From: Bacteroidaceae bacterium
GTDB taxonomy: Bacteria > Bacteroidota > Bacteroidia > Bacteroidales > Bacteroidaceae
Assembly (NCBI GenBank): GCA_017940565.1
Contig: JAGAYH010000036.1
Span: 26,658-90,657 of the forward strand
Direction: 5' to 3'
Length of the DNA stretch: 64,000 nt
Shown here piece by piece: positions 42,427 through 52,420 of the stretch. A model generated the notes under the pieces. That model was given only the letters and a program-made list of their open reading frames with translations, was not told the DNA's origin and ran no database searches. Numbering within the stretch: the first letter of the stretch is position 1; each line of letters opens with the position of its first letter. The position numbers and the translations under genes were made by a program.

Positions 42427-44373
42427 ATGCCTACAATAGATTCAAGAATTCCCGAAGGTCCTATAGCTGAAAAATGGACCAACTATAAGGCACACCAGAA
42501 ACTGGTGAACCCGAAGAACAAGCGCAAGCTCGACGTCATCATCGTCGGCACCGGTCTGGCCGGCGCCAGCGCCGCCGCCAGCCTGGGCGAGATGGGCTTC
42601 AAGGTAAAGAACTTCTGTATCCAGGACTCTCCGCGCCGCGCCCACTCCATCGCCGCCCAGGGCGGTATCAACGCCGCCAAGAACTATCAGAACGACGGCG
42701 ACTCCGTTTACCGTCTGTTCTACGACACCGTGAAGGGCGGCGACTACCGTGCCCGCGAAGCCAACGTGTACCGTCTGGCCGAAGTCAGCGCCAACATCAT
42801 TGACCAGTGCGTGGCCCAGGGCGTTCCCTTCGCCCGCGAATACGGCGGTATGCTCGCCAACCGCTCCTTCGGCGGAGCCCAGGTGAGCCGCACGTTCTAT
42901 GCCAAAGGCCAGACCGGCCAGCAACTGCTGCTCGGCGCCTACAGCAGCCTGATGTGCCAGGTGCACAAAGGCACGGTGGAACTCTTCACCCGTCACGAGA
43001 TGCTCGACCTCGTCATCATTGACGGCCGTGCCCGCGGCATCATCGCCCGCAACCTCGTCACAGGCCAGCTGGAGCGCTACTCCGCCCACGCCGTGGTCAT
43101 CGCCACCGGCGGTTACGGCAACACCTACTTCCTTTCGACCAACGCCATGGGTTGCAACTGCTCCGCCGCCATTGCCACATACCGTAAGGGCGCCCTCTTT
43201 GCCAACCCCTCCTACGTACAGATACACCCCACGTGCATCCCCGTACACGGCGACAAACAGTCGAAACTGACCCTGATGTCAGAGTCGCTCCGCAACGACG
43301 GCCGCATTTGGGTGCCCAAGAAGCTCGAAGACGCCCAGCGCCTGCAGCGCGGCGAAATCCAGGGCAAGGACATCCCCGAAGAAGACCGCGACTACTATCT
43401 GGAGCGCCGCTACCCGGCCTTCGGTAACCTCGTGCCCCGCGACGTGGCCAGCCGCGCCGCCAAAGAACGCTGCGACAAAGGCTACGGCGTGAATAACACC
43501 GGCCTGGCCGTATTCCTCGACTTCTCGCAGGCCATCGAAGACTTCGGCCGCGACGAAATCGAAGCACGCTACGGCAACCTCTTCGACATGTACGAGGAAA
43601 TCACCGACGAGAGCCCCTATGAGACCCCGATGCAAATCTTCCCCGCCGTACACTACACCATGGGCGGCATCTGGGTGGACTACGAACTGATGACCACCAT
43701 CAAGGGCCTCTTCGCCATCGGCGAGTGCAACTTCTCCGACCACGGCGCCAACCGTCTGGGAGCCTCCGCACTCATGCAGGGCTTGGCCGACGGCTACTTC
43801 GTGTTGCCCTACACCATCCAGAACTATCTGAGCGACCAGATTACCATACCGCGCTTCCCGACCGACGGCCCCGAATTCGACGCCGCCGAGAAGGCCGTAC
43901 AGGCCCGCATCGACCGCCTCTTCGCCATCAAGGGCAAGCGTTCTGTTGACAGCATCCACAAGGAGCTCGGCCACATCATGTGGGAACACGTTGGCATGGC
44001 CCGCACCAAGGAAGGCCTCGAAGAAGGCATCAAGCTCATCAGCGCCCTCCGCAAGGAATTCTACACAAACCTCTTCGTGCCCGGCACGCAGGACGGCGTG
44101 AATGTGGAACTTGAGAAAGCCCTCCGTCTGGAAGACTTCCTGCTCATGGGCCAGCTCGTGGCCAACGACGCCCTGCACCGTGAGGAAAGTTGCGGCGGAC
44201 ACTTCCGCGAGGAACACCAGACCGAAGAAGGCGAAGCCAAGCGCGACGATGAAAACTTCTTCTACGTGGGCTGCTGGGAGTACCAGGGCGACGACGACAC
44301 CAAGCCCGTGCTCTACAAAGAACCGCTCAACTACGAAATCATCAAAGTACAAACCCGTAACTACAAGAACTAA
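42427..44373 (+). CDS. frdA: Succinate dehydrogenase/fumarate reductase flavoprotein subunit
   Basis: 648-residue catalytic subunit with covalent FAD. N-terminal [22 protein letters not shown]; the FAD-linking His is in [16 protein letters not shown]. Active-site residues lie in the region around [21 protein letters not shown] and [16 protein letters not shown]. It interconverts fumarate and succinate; in an anaerobic Bacteroidales the main direction is fumarate reduction, giving succinate and driving a proton-linked respiratory chain. The ATG at 42427 gives the usual N-terminus ([12 protein letters not shown]). Two bp separate it from frdB. Confidence 0.96.
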   Translation: MPTIDSRIPEGPIAEKWTNYKAHQKLVNPKNKRKLDVIIVGTGLAGASAAASLGEMGFKVKNFCIQDSPRRAHSIAAQGGINAAKNYQNDGDSVYRLFYDTVKGGDYRAREANVYRLAEVSANIIDQCVAQGVPFAREYGGMLANRSFGGAQVSRTFYAKGQTGQQLLLGAYSSLMCQVHKGTVELFTRHEMLDLVIIDGRARGIIARNLVTGQLERYSAHAVVIATGGYGNTYFLSTNAMGCNCSAAIATYRKGALFANPSYVQIHPTCIPVHGDKQSKLTLMSESLRNDGRIWVPKKLEDAQRLQRGEIQGKDIPEEDRDYYLERRYPAFGNLVPRDVASRAAKERCDKGYGVNNTGLAVFLDFSQAIEDFGRDEIEARYGNLFDMYEEITDESPYETPMQIFPAVHYTMGGIWVDYELMTTIKGLFAIGECNFSDHGANRLGASALMQGLADGYFVLPYTIQNYLSDQITIPRFPTDGPEFDAAEKAVQARIDRLFAIKGKRSVDSIHKELGHIMWEHVGMARTKEGLEEGIKLISALRKEFYTNLFVPGTQDGVNVELEKALRLEDFLLMGQLVANDALHREESCGGHFREEHQTEEGEAKRDDENFFYVGCWEYQGDDDTKPVLYKEPLNYEIIKVQTRNYKN

Positions 44374-44375
44374 TC

Positions 44376-45134
44376 ATGGCAAAAAATATTTCTTTTACAA
44401 TCCGTTATTGGAAACAGAACGGTCCGAAGGACGCGGGTCACTTTGAAGAGCGCGTCATGAAGGATATCCCCGACGACACCAGTTTCCTCGAGATGCTCGA
44501 CATCCTCAACGAGCAGTTGATTAACGACGGCAAGGAACCGTTCACCTTCGACCACGACTGCCGCGAAGGCATCTGCGGCATGTGTTCGCTCTACATCAAC
44601 GGCACGCCTCACGGCAAGACCGAGCGCGGTGCCACCACCTGCCAGCTCTACATGCGCCGCTTCAAAGACGGCGAGACCATCACCGTAGAACCCTGGCGCT
44701 CGGCTGCCTTCCCCGTTATCAAGGACTGCATGGTCGACCGCTCCGCCTTCGACAAAATTCAGGCCGCCGGCGGCTACACCACCATCCGCACCGGCCAGGC
44801 TCAGGACGCCAACGCCATCCTCATCCCGAAGGAAGACGCCGACGAAGCCATGGACTGCGCCACCTGCATCGGTTGCGGCGCTTGCGTGGCAGCCTGCAAG
44901 AACGGCTCCGCCATGCTTTTCGTCAGCTCCAAGGTGAGCCAGCTCGCCCTGCTGCCCCAGGGCAAGCCCGAAGCCGCCAAGCGCGCCAAGGCCATGGTGG
45001 CCAAGATGGACGAGCTCGGTTTTGGCAACTGCACCAACACCCGGGCCTGCGAAGCCGTGTGTCCCAAGAACGAGACCATTGCCAACATCGCCCGTCTCAA
45101 CCGTCATTTCATTAAAGCCAAACTTGCCGACTAA
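44376..45134 (+). CDS. frdB: Succinate dehydrogenase/fumarate reductase iron-sulfur subunit
   Basis: 252 residues with three cluster sites: [2Fe-2S] in [15 protein letters not shown] plus a later Cys (GATTC), then [14 protein letters not shown] for the [4Fe-4S] cluster, and [13 protein letters not shown] closing the third. It carries electrons from FrdA to FrdC. Completes the C-A-B operon order usual in Bacteroidota. A good terminator follows the stop. Confidence 0.95.
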   Translation: MAKNISFTIRYWKQNGPKDAGHFEERVMKDIPDDTSFLEMLDILNEQLINDGKEPFTFDHDCREGICGMCSLYINGTPHGKTERGATTCQLYMRRFKDGETITVEPWRSAAFPVIKDCMVDRSAFDKIQAAGGYTTIRTGQAQDANAILIPKEDADEAMDCATCIGCGACVAACKNGSAMLFVSSKVSQLALLPQGKPEAAKRAKAMVAKMDELGFGNCTNTRACEAVCPKNETIANIARLNRHFIKAKLAD

Positions 45135-45170
45135 ACCGTCGGCTGCAAGGCTTTAATTCATTTACAATAA

Positions 45171-45222
45171 ACGAGAGTCTTCTGCAGCCGGTTGGCTGGA
45201 GAAGGCTCTCGTTGTCTTTTTT
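45171..45222 (+). terminator. Rho-independent terminator after frdCAB
   Basis: Inverted arms ACGAGAG(T)CTTC and GAAG(G)CTCTCGT (45171-45182 and 45201-45212) with additional pairing inside the loop, followed by TTGTCTTTTTT. Confidence 0.85.
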
Positions 45223-45245
45223 ACCCTTATCCCCCCTTTTTCCCC

Positions 45246-47951
45246 ATGAAGAAGTCACTTTTCCTCTCGATTTGCCTGTCGCTGTGGATGTGTTTGCCCA
45301 CCATGGCGTTCACCCGCTGGACCTTCGACTCCAAGGCCAACCTCATTCAGTCCGCCGACCAGTTCTCAGTCAACGCCATTCAGATTATGGACGGCTGTTC
45401 CCTGGCCAATCTGCTCGACAAAGACGGCGACACCTGGTTCCACTCCGCCTGGACCACCGACAACGGCAGCCCCCTGCCCAACGCCGACCACTACCTGCAA
45501 GTCCACCTCACCGAGGCCAAGCAGCACATCATCTTCACCTACATTGGCATGAACTGGCCCAGCGCCCACAATTCGCCGCAGGAGGTCACCGTCTATGCCA
45601 CCAGCACCCCCGCCGACGAATCGTCGTGGGTAAAGGTCACCAAGCTCACCGACATGATTCCCATCGACAACTATCCCGTTTCCTACACCTCGCCCCATCT
45701 CGACCTCGGTGCCGCCTACACCGACGTGCGTTTCGAGGTCAACCAGACCACCACGGGCAAAGTCGAGGGCACCTATCGCCGCCACTACTTCTGCCTCTCC
45801 GAGTTCGGCCTCTTCGAAGCCGTTGAAGAAGAAGTGAACAACCTTGTCCAGACGGCCGACCAGCTCTCCACCAACTCCATTGAAATCATGACCGGCTGCT
45901 CCCTGGCCAATCTCCTCGACGGCAACGGCGACACCTGGTACCACTCCGCCTGGAACACCGTCAACGACAGCCCCCTGCCCGACGCCGACCACTACCTCCA
46001 GGCCCATCTCCTGGAGCCCGTCGAAGACTTCTTCTTCACCTACCTGGGCATGAACTGGCCCAGCGCCCACAACTCACCCGACGACGTCGCCATCTACGCC
46101 ACCAACACCCCCGACGACGAATCGTCATGGAAACTCATTGAAACCCTCACCGACATGGTCGTTGGCGACGACTATCCCGTCTCCTACACCTCCCCGGCCA
46201 TCCACCTCGGAGCGCCCTACACCGACCTCCGTTTCGTGGTCACCCAGACCACCACGGGCGCCGTCGAAGGCACCTACAACCGCCACTACTTCTGCCTCTC
46301 CGAGTTCGGCATCTATCTCGGCGAACCCAAGCGCCCCGACCCCCTCAACCTCATCTTCATCGGCAACAGCATCACCTACGGCGCCACCCTCCAGAACGCC
46401 TCCGCCCCGCCCATCAAGGTGGGCCGCATGCTTGAGGAAGAGCTCGGCCGTCCCGTCGATGTTTACAACTGCGGAGTCAGCGGAGCCACCACCCTCGACT
46501 TCCTGCCCGCTTCAGGCAGCTACTACGCCGCCGTCAACACCGCCATCAAGAAAGCCATGGCCAGCGGCGGGCCCATCGTCTTCTCCATGATGCTCGGCAC
46601 CAACGACAGCGCCGAGACCGGACCAAACGGCTCGCCCGTCAAGCCCGAAAACTACTTCATGAACATGCGCGTCATCATCGACCAGGTGCTCAACAGCTGT
46701 CCCCACGCCGTGGTCATCGTCAACTACCCCATCTGGTACAGCCCCAACACCTACAACGGCGCCCGCTACCTCCAGGCCGGCCTCGACCGCCTGCAGTCAT
46801 ACCATCCCGAAATCGACCGCCTCGTCAGCTACTACGCCAAGATGCAGGCCCCTCACCAACGCGTCTTCACCGGCAACCCCGAAGTGTTCTCTTTCTTTGC
46901 CGAAAAAACCGAACTCTTCACCCCTGAAAACGGCTACCAGGGCGTCTTCTACCTCCATCCCAACGCCACCGGAGGCACACGCCTCGCCGAGTTCTGGAAG
47001 CAAAGCATCATCGACCACCTCGGAGCCACCGACTTCTCCTCGCCCGCCGACTACGCCCCCGAGCTCATCGACTCCGCCCTCGCCGTTGTCGGACAGTGCT
47101 TCGCCACCTCCACACAGAGCAGCACCTACCTCATCAACGAGGCCTCGCAAATCACCTGCAACGCCCTCCAGGCCGCCACGGGCACCCTCGACCTGCTCAT
47201 CGACAAGAAACCGGCCACCTGGTTCGAGACCGACGCCACCACGGCCGACTTCGACGAACCCCACTACCTGCAGTTCGACCTCCTCACCGACACCCTCCAG
47301 CGGGTGGCCCTGCGCATGATACGCCGTCCTGCCGTCGGAGGCAAGCACACCGACAACCACTTGCCCAACAACATCGCCGTCTATGCCACCAACGACACCA
47401 CCGCCAGCGGCCAGTGGACCCTCGTCGCACGCCTCACCGACGGATTCCCCGTGCAGACCCAGAACAAGGTCTACATCTCCCCCGCCATCAACCTGCTCCA
47501 GCCCTCCCGCTACGTCCGCATGGTTGTCAACGGCAACGTCAGCGGAGCCCTGTCGGCAGCCGGGCGGCCCTACTTCAACCTCGGCGAGGTACAGGTCTAT
47601 CCCGTCACCGTCAAACAAGACGAGTCGCCCTACTACGTCAAGCGCAACGGCCTCGCCCTGGCCTGCGACATCCTCCAGGACCTCTGCCGCGAAAGCTTGC
47701 TCCAATGGCAGGCCGGCACCTTCACCGATGCCGACGCCCTCACCCTGCGCCAGGCCATGGCCGTCGTCACCGAACTCCTGGAGCAGCCCTGGTTTGAGCC
47801 TGCCGACGTCAACCACGACGGCGTCATCGACTCCGCCGACATCGTCGCCGTCATCAAGGAAATGCCCGACGGCGACAACAAAGCCGACGTCAACGCCGAC
47901 AACGTCATCGACTCCGCCGACATCGTCGCCGTCATCAAAGCCATGAAGTAG
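45246..47951 (+). CDS. Secreted multi-domain SGNH esterase with discoidin-like repeats and dockerin-like tail
   Basis: 901-residue secreted protein. Signal peptide (MKKSLFLSICLSLWMCLPTMA). Two tandem copies of a 158-residue discoidin/F5-8-like module follow (residues 33-190 and 200-357; both contain YIGMNWPSAHNS or YLGMNWPSAHNS and RHYFCLSEFG). Then an SGNH domain (about 368-620: nucleophile in FIGNSITYG, GTND block, Asp/His near the end as FYLHPNATGG). A third, more distant discoidin-like module spans about 655-825. The end has two EF-hand-like dockerin segments (DVNHDGVIDSADIVAVIK and DVNADNVIDSADIVAVIK). Codon choice is extremely C-biased. It probably binds and de-esterifies a glycan. Confidence 0.85.
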   Translation: MKKSLFLSICLSLWMCLPTMAFTRWTFDSKANLIQSADQFSVNAIQIMDGCSLANLLDKDGDTWFHSAWTTDNGSPLPNADHYLQVHLTEAKQHIIFTYIGMNWPSAHNSPQEVTVYATSTPADESSWVKVTKLTDMIPIDNYPVSYTSPHLDLGAAYTDVRFEVNQTTTGKVEGTYRRHYFCLSEFGLFEAVEEEVNNLVQTADQLSTNSIEIMTGCSLANLLDGNGDTWYHSAWNTVNDSPLPDADHYLQAHLLEPVEDFFFTYLGMNWPSAHNSPDDVAIYATNTPDDESSWKLIETLTDMVVGDDYPVSYTSPAIHLGAPYTDLRFVVTQTTTGAVEGTYNRHYFCLSEFGIYLGEPKRPDPLNLIFIGNSITYGATLQNASAPPIKVGRMLEEELGRPVDVYNCGVSGATTLDFLPASGSYYAAVNTAIKKAMASGGPIVFSMMLGTNDSAETGPNGSPVKPENYFMNMRVIIDQVLNSCPHAVVIVNYPIWYSPNTYNGARYLQAGLDRLQSYHPEIDRLVSYYAKMQAPHQRVFTGNPEVFSFFAEKTELFTPENGYQGVFYLHPNATGGTRLAEFWKQSIIDHLGATDFSSPADYAPELIDSALAVVGQCFATSTQSSTYLINEASQITCNALQAATGTLDLLIDKKPATWFETDATTADFDEPHYLQFDLLTDTLQRVALRMIRRPAVGGKHTDNHLPNNIAVYATNDTTASGQWTLVARLTDGFPVQTQNKVYISPAINLLQPSRYVRMVVNGNVSGALSAAGRPYFNLGEVQVYPVTVKQDESPYYVKRNGLALACDILQDLCRESLLQWQAGTFTDADALTLRQAMAVVTELLEQPWFEPADVNHDGVIDSADIVAVIKEMPDGDNKADVNADNVIDSADIVAVIKAMK

Positions 47952-48026
47952 TCGGCATATACCTGTCTGTTATATCATATCGTTATCCGTACAAAGAATG
48001 GGACGACTGATTTTTGTTACGCTAGT

Positions 48027-48285
48027 GGTCTCTTCCAGAGACCCGTTTCCCGTTACCATGCAGCCGCAGGTACTCGCTTCGCTCGCACCCGCGGATATAA
48101 TTAATGGACGCCTCCGGCGTCCTTTTTTCTGTGTCGGAAACTTTGAATGGGAAAGAACGTCGGAGACGTTCATTTTGAGGTTATCCGAGACGTGTCGAGG
48201 ATAACCGATGGATAATGGTGGGTGCGAGCGAAGCGAGTACCCACCACCAGGGAAAAGCCCTCCGGGTGCGTCTCTGGAAGAGACG
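48027..48285. repeat. Nest of short hairpins with TCC/GGA loops
   Basis: Six hairpin elements: GGTCTCT-TCC-AGAGACC (48027-48043), GGACGCC-TCC-GGCGTCC plus T6 (48106-48128), GAACGTC-GGA-GACGTTC (48155-48171), GGTTATCC/GGATAACC (48179-48206), CGTCTCT-GGA-AGAGACG (48269-48285), plus an exact 22-bp inverted pair at 48069-48090 and 48220-48241. The outer hairpins also match each other in inverse, so the region can fold as one long arm. No gene between 47952 and 48666; one of the hairpins, with T6, can serve as terminator of the upstream gene. Confidence 0.8.
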
Positions 48286-48323
48286 AATGACAGTTCTCGA
48301 TTCCGAAGGAAGGGTCCCCCGCC

Positions 48324-48386
48324 ACGGAAGTCCAACTCCGCTTTCGTCGCGCCTAAATCCGATTTAGAGCGGACCAACTCCGTTTT
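48324..48386. repeat. R13: three 21-nt units, minus orientation
   Basis: On the minus strand the units (48386-48366, 48365-48345, 48344-48324) have cores AAAACGGAGTTGG, AAATCGGATTTAG and AAAGCGGAGTTGG, reading KTELVRS, KSDLGAT, KAELDFR. Forty-two of the bases are almost the same as R2. No hairpin. Confidence 0.85.
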
Positions 48387-48545
48387 CGTGCGGCGCCGCC
48401 CCGCAGGGCGCCTTATTATATAAAATAAGGTAAAGCAAATCCCCGTCTTTCGCCCGTGAAGAAACGCAAAACGAAGGGGGCGCCGCCGCCGCAGTGTCAA
48501 AAATGTTAAAAACGCTGCGAAAACCGCATTTTTTTAGGCAAAAGT

Positions 48546-48577
48546 TTTGTCCGAACCGGTGAATTCTGTAAATTTGC
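48546..48577 (+). promoter_or_regulatory. Strong Bacteroidota promoter for the 1222-residue secreted protein
   Basis: -33 TTTTG (48546-48550), 19-nt spacer, -7 TAAATTTG (48570-48577): the best promoter in the window. The leader to the ATG at 48667 is about 85 nt and turns A/T-rich before the start. Confidence 0.75.
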
Positions 48578-48666
48578 CTTGTCAAGTGTCCCTATGCGGA
48601 TACGCGAGAATTGATAAAACTTTGTGTAATTTAATAATTTATTGTCTAACTAAAAACATTAAAACA

Positions 48667-51600
48667 ATGAGAAGATTTCTACGCTTCTTCATGTTTGCAT
48701 TAGTATGCAGCATGTGTTGGAATGTCGCATCGGCTCAGAAGCTCTATGCAGGTGACCCCTACAAGTGGAACGAGCTGAAGGCCGGTGACGAGATTCTGTT
48801 GAACAATGGTGGTGCCTTTTCCGACGACATCGCCGGTTACGGTGGTCCCGGCCAGTTCCTCTGCGGTGCCACGACTGCGGCTGCCGGTTGGATGCACGGT
48901 ATTACCCTGGCCAAGACCGACACGTTGAACGCCGCCAACAACACCGACCCCACGGGCCAGACGTTGACCGACTTTAACGTATGGATTCTGGTAGATGCCG
49001 GTACCATCACGACCCTCGACGACGAGGAGTTTCAGGCTTTCTACCTGAAGAACAAGAAGACCAATGAGTACATTGAGTGCTTCGAAGAGTTCACCGATGA
49101 GACGTTTGCCTCGCACACCACGCCGCAGCTGGCCAAGGCCACGTCGTTCGTGCCCCGTCCCATCGACTCTTACAGCGACGTCAAGACCACGATGCTGAAG
49201 AAGTACGAGGAAGACCCCGACTACGGTGTGATTTTCTCACACTATGTTGTTTCCACCAAGGTAAACAGCGACACGAATGAAGAAGAGCAGGTTGGCACAT
49301 GGTGGAATCTGGGTTATGCCTGGAACTATGTACACAGCTACTATGGCACAGCCTCCGACATGGTAGGTTTCAATGTTCTGAGACCCGTTCTGGAGCAGAC
49401 CAACGAGATGAAGTTCAAAGACTTCATGGCCTCCCTGGGTAGCGACGTTACCTTCCTCGCCGGTACCGACCCCGGTAAGTTTGGCGAAGACGAAGTGATT
49501 GCCTTCGAAAACGCCCTGGCTTCCGCTCAGGACGCTCTGGACTACAACTTGGACCTCGACGGCAACGACATCACGGAAGACTCTCAGTGGCTTCCCGTTT
49601 ACAACTTGATTAAGAGTGCCTACGAAGCTGTTCTGGCCAGCCAGGTTCCCCTGGCCGATGGTCTCTACTTCATCATCATGGACAACAACCAGACCCTCGG
49701 CCACCGCGAAGGTAGGGGCGACGCCAATGTACCCGCCTTCCAGGCACGCAGCGACAAAATGCTGTGGTGGGCAGAGCTCGACCGCGAAGACCCGTCGTTT
49801 GTATGGCGCATCACCAAGGTCGGTGAAGAAGAAGGCAAAGCCAAGTACACCATTCAGAACTGGGGTCTCGGCACCTACATCGCCTTCGACATGGACAACG
49901 GTGAAGGTTTCGTATGCATGAGCAAAGAAGCCGTCTGCGACTACAGCATCAACCTACGTACCAGCGACGGCCGCTGGCAGTTCGTCTGCAACGCCAAGGG
50001 CGGTCTTAACCGCGACAAGGGCAACGACCGCGGTATCTACGCCGACTGTATGGGTGCCATTGCCCACCAGTCGCACACCCAGCTGAGCACAAGCTACAAC
50101 GACGCCCAGCACCAGACCCTGTCTGCCCCGACAGAAGAAGAATTGGCCATCCTCGAGCCGAAGGTTGCCCAGATGGCTCTGACGGCCGAGCTCGAAGGTC
50201 TCATCGACCCCGCCCTGGCACTCTACAACGTCTGCTTCAAGTACAATCCCGACATGGACAGCCCGCTGATCACCGAGTACGACCAGTACGACTCCCCGAT
50301 GGTTAATCCGCTCAGAGAAGACGGTTCCGCAGCCGATGGTTGCCACGACGGTCTGATTGACGGCAAGAACGAAGTCAATGGCACCGACTACAGCTACTAC
50401 TTCCGCACCTACAACGGTTCCAGCGACGACCCCGAACCCAAGTACATCGTGTTTGACATGAAGCAGCCGCAGCAGAACATCGTTATCATGATGCAGAAGC
50501 GTAACGCCGGCCCCGGCCAGGGCGACCGTCCTGCCGAAGTAACCCTTTGGGGTTCCAACGACGAAGGTGGTGTTCTCGATGAAAAGGAATGGACCAAGAT
50601 TGAGGTTTACTATCCCACGACCGAAAACGCCGTGCTGACCGACTGGCACTCCGTTGACCTGGGCCAGCCCTACCGCTTCCTGAAGTATTCCGTATCGAAG
50701 ACCTACAACTACACGATTGGTAACAGCAGCCGTTCTTGGGCATTCGTTTACTTCGCCATCGGCGAAATGCAGATCTATCCGGGCGAACTCGACACCGAGA
50801 CCAGCCAGTACTACTATGTTGACGGCCTGAAGGACGCTGCCGACGAACTGAGAACTCAGCTCGGTATTGCCCGTGTAGCCGTTGGTGAAAACACCGCTAC
50901 CCAGAAGAACATCGACGACCTGCAGGCTGCCATCGACGCCGTACAGGGTAAGATCGTTGATACCATTCCTCTGTATGCACGCACCCTCGAAGTTGAGGAA
51001 TACGTGAACAAGTTCCCCGCCGGCACCGACTACGGTCAGACCACCGACGCTGAACTGGCCACCATGCAGGCTGCCATCGCTACAGCCAAGGCATTCGACC
51101 ATGAGAAGCCTCAGAAGGCTGACATCGACAAGCGCCTGGCCGACCTGAACGCTGCATTCGAAGCATTCAAGGCTGCCCAGAAGCCCATCGAAGTGAATAC
51201 TTGGGTTTACATCCAGAACACCGACCAGACCCGCACGGGTGAACCCGATGCTGACGGCAACTATGTTCCCGGCAACGCTATCGTTAACGGTCACGTGATC
51301 TATGTTGCTTCCGGCAACACCTATGATGTACGCAACAGCGAGGCTGACCGCCTGCTCCACGGTCTGTACGACACCGAAGCCGGTGCTCTCACCGACCTCG
51401 ACAACCCGTTCAGCCAGTGGCGTGCCACTAAGAACGAAGACGGCACCTACTACTTCCAGAACCGCGGTACCGGCACTTACATGGGTAAGTTCGCCAACAA
51501 CGCTTACGGAGGTATGTCTGCTGAACCCGTTCCTTACAACGTAGTATTTGCTGCTCCGGGCGAAATCGCTCTCGTTCCCGCAATTCCTGAAAACGTTGGT

Positions 51601-52335
51601 GCTACCGCTCTGAGCGCTTACCAGGATAAGTTCATGGCTACCACCGGTGACGGTGCTGCCCAGTCTCCCTCGAGCTGGACGCTGCTGCCCGTAGAAAGCC
51701 AGGCATTCACCTTCGCCGTTAAGAACAACACCTACAACATCGTTACCCTGCCGTACGATGCCAAGGGTCTTATCGGTGACGAAAACGCTAAGCCTTACAG
51801 CGTGAAGTCCGCTACCGTTAAGGATGGTGAAGAAGAAGGTTCGAAGACTTGCGAACTCGTTCTCACCCCGATGACTGAAGATCCGAAGGCTGGTGTTCCG
51901 TTCGTTCTCGTAGTAGGCGACCCGACCCAGTACACCGGTGAGGAAGAAGAAGTATTCTACATGATTGAACCTGCCGACGAATTCGTAACCGAAGCTCAGA
52001 CTGCTAACGGTCTCGTTGGTCTGCTCAACGGTGCTACTGCTTCTGCCAACATGGGTTACTTCATCAACAACAACGCAGCTGTTAACCTGACCCGTCAGTT
52101 CTTCAGCGGTATGACCGGTTACATCAACCCGCAACTGGCTGAGAACCTCGGTGAAGCTACGGCCGATGACATCGTGCTCAACGTTGACAACCTGACTTCC
52201 ATCAAGTCTGCAACGATTGGCGCTGCTGCCGGCAACGTTTACAGCATCGACGGTAAGCTCGTTAGCAAGAACGGTGTGAAGAACCTCAACAAGGGTATCT
52301 ACATCGTAGGTAAGAAGAAGGTTGCTGTAAAGTAA
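48667..52335 (+). CDS. Large secreted protein with C-terminal sorting-type tail; function unknown
   Basis: 1222-residue protein, signal peptide MRRFLRFFMFALVCSMCWNVASAQ. Visible parts: an N-terminal beta-rich region with two lectin-like stretches (AGDPYKWNELKAGDEILL and LADGLYFIIMDNNQTLG), a discoidin-like region near 600-730 (YIVFDMKQPQQNIVIMMQKR), a helical FIVAR-like segment (about 745-840) and a C-terminal tail NVYSIDGKLVS ... KGIYIVGKKKVAVK resembling Bacteroidota secretion tails. Toward the 3' half codons shift to GGT, GCT, GTT and AAC, as in highly expressed genes. With the strong promoter, this suggests an abundant surface or secreted protein. The ATG at 48667 starts the signal peptide; no enzyme active site was recognised. 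Confidence 0.8.
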   Translation: MRRFLRFFMFALVCSMCWNVASAQKLYAGDPYKWNELKAGDEILLNNGGAFSDDIAGYGGPGQFLCGATTAAAGWMHGITLAKTDTLNAANNTDPTGQTLTDFNVWILVDAGTITTLDDEEFQAFYLKNKKTNEYIECFEEFTDETFASHTTPQLAKATSFVPRPIDSYSDVKTTMLKKYEEDPDYGVIFSHYVVSTKVNSDTNEEEQVGTWWNLGYAWNYVHSYYGTASDMVGFNVLRPVLEQTNEMKFKDFMASLGSDVTFLAGTDPGKFGEDEVIAFENALASAQDALDYNLDLDGNDITEDSQWLPVYNLIKSAYEAVLASQVPLADGLYFIIMDNNQTLGHREGRGDANVPAFQARSDKMLWWAELDREDPSFVWRITKVGEEEGKAKYTIQNWGLGTYIAFDMDNGEGFVCMSKEAVCDYSINLRTSDGRWQFVCNAKGGLNRDKGNDRGIYADCMGAIAHQSHTQLSTSYNDAQHQTLSAPTEEELAILEPKVAQMALTAELEGLIDPALALYNVCFKYNPDMDSPLITEYDQYDSPMVNPLREDGSAADGCHDGLIDGKNEVNGTDYSYYFRTYNGSSDDPEPKYIVFDMKQPQQNIVIMMQKRNAGPGQGDRPAEVTLWGSNDEGGVLDEKEWTKIEVYYPTTENAVLTDWHSVDLGQPYRFLKYSVSKTYNYTIGNSSRSWAFVYFAIGEMQIYPGELDTETSQYYYVDGLKDAADELRTQLGIARVAVGENTATQKNIDDLQAAIDAVQGKIVDTIPLYARTLEVEEYVNKFPAGTDYGQTTDAELATMQAAIATAKAFDHEKPQKADIDKRLADLNAAFEAFKAAQKPIEVNTWVYIQNTDQTRTGEPDADGNYVPGNAIVNGHVIYVASGNTYDVRNSEADRLLHGLYDTEAGALTDLDNPFSQWRATKNEDGTYYFQNRGTGTYMGKFANNAYGGMSAEPVPYNVVFAAPGEIALVPAIPENVGATALSAYQDKFMATTGDGAAQSPSSWTLLPVESQAFTFAVKNNTYNIVTLPYDAKGLIGDENAKPYSVKSATVKDGEEEGSKTCELVLTPMTEDPKAGVPFVLVVGDPTQYTGEEEEVFYMIEPADEFVTEAQTANGLVGLLNGATASANMGYFINNNAAVNLTRQFFSGMTGYINPQLAENLGEATADDIVLNVDNLTSIKSATIGAAAGNVYSIDGKLVSKNGVKNLNKGIYIVGKKKVAVK

Positions 52336-52381
52336 TCTCTCTCCGGAACGAAGAAAAATAAAAAATCGTTTCATATCTTTG

Positions 52382-52415
52382 GCGGTGCGTCCATCTTGGG
52401 CGCGCCGCTTTTTTT
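52382..52415 (+). terminator. Rho-independent terminator
   Basis: Eleven-pair stem (GCGGTGCGTCC with GGGCGCGCCGC, two G-T pairs, loop ATCTT) followed by a run of seven T, 46 bp after the stop of the 1222-residue protein. Confidence 0.85.
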
Positions 52416-52420
52416 AGTGG

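Noticed and set aside
46797-47816. Long Gly/Val-rich frame opposite the SGNH esterase
   Set aside because: Shadow of extreme third-position C use in the esterase gene.
49954-52374. 806-codon open frame on the minus strand opposite the 1222-residue protein
   Set aside because: It mirrors the codon bias of the real gene, has no signal, domain or promoter, and the plus-strand gene has a promoter, signal peptide and terminator.
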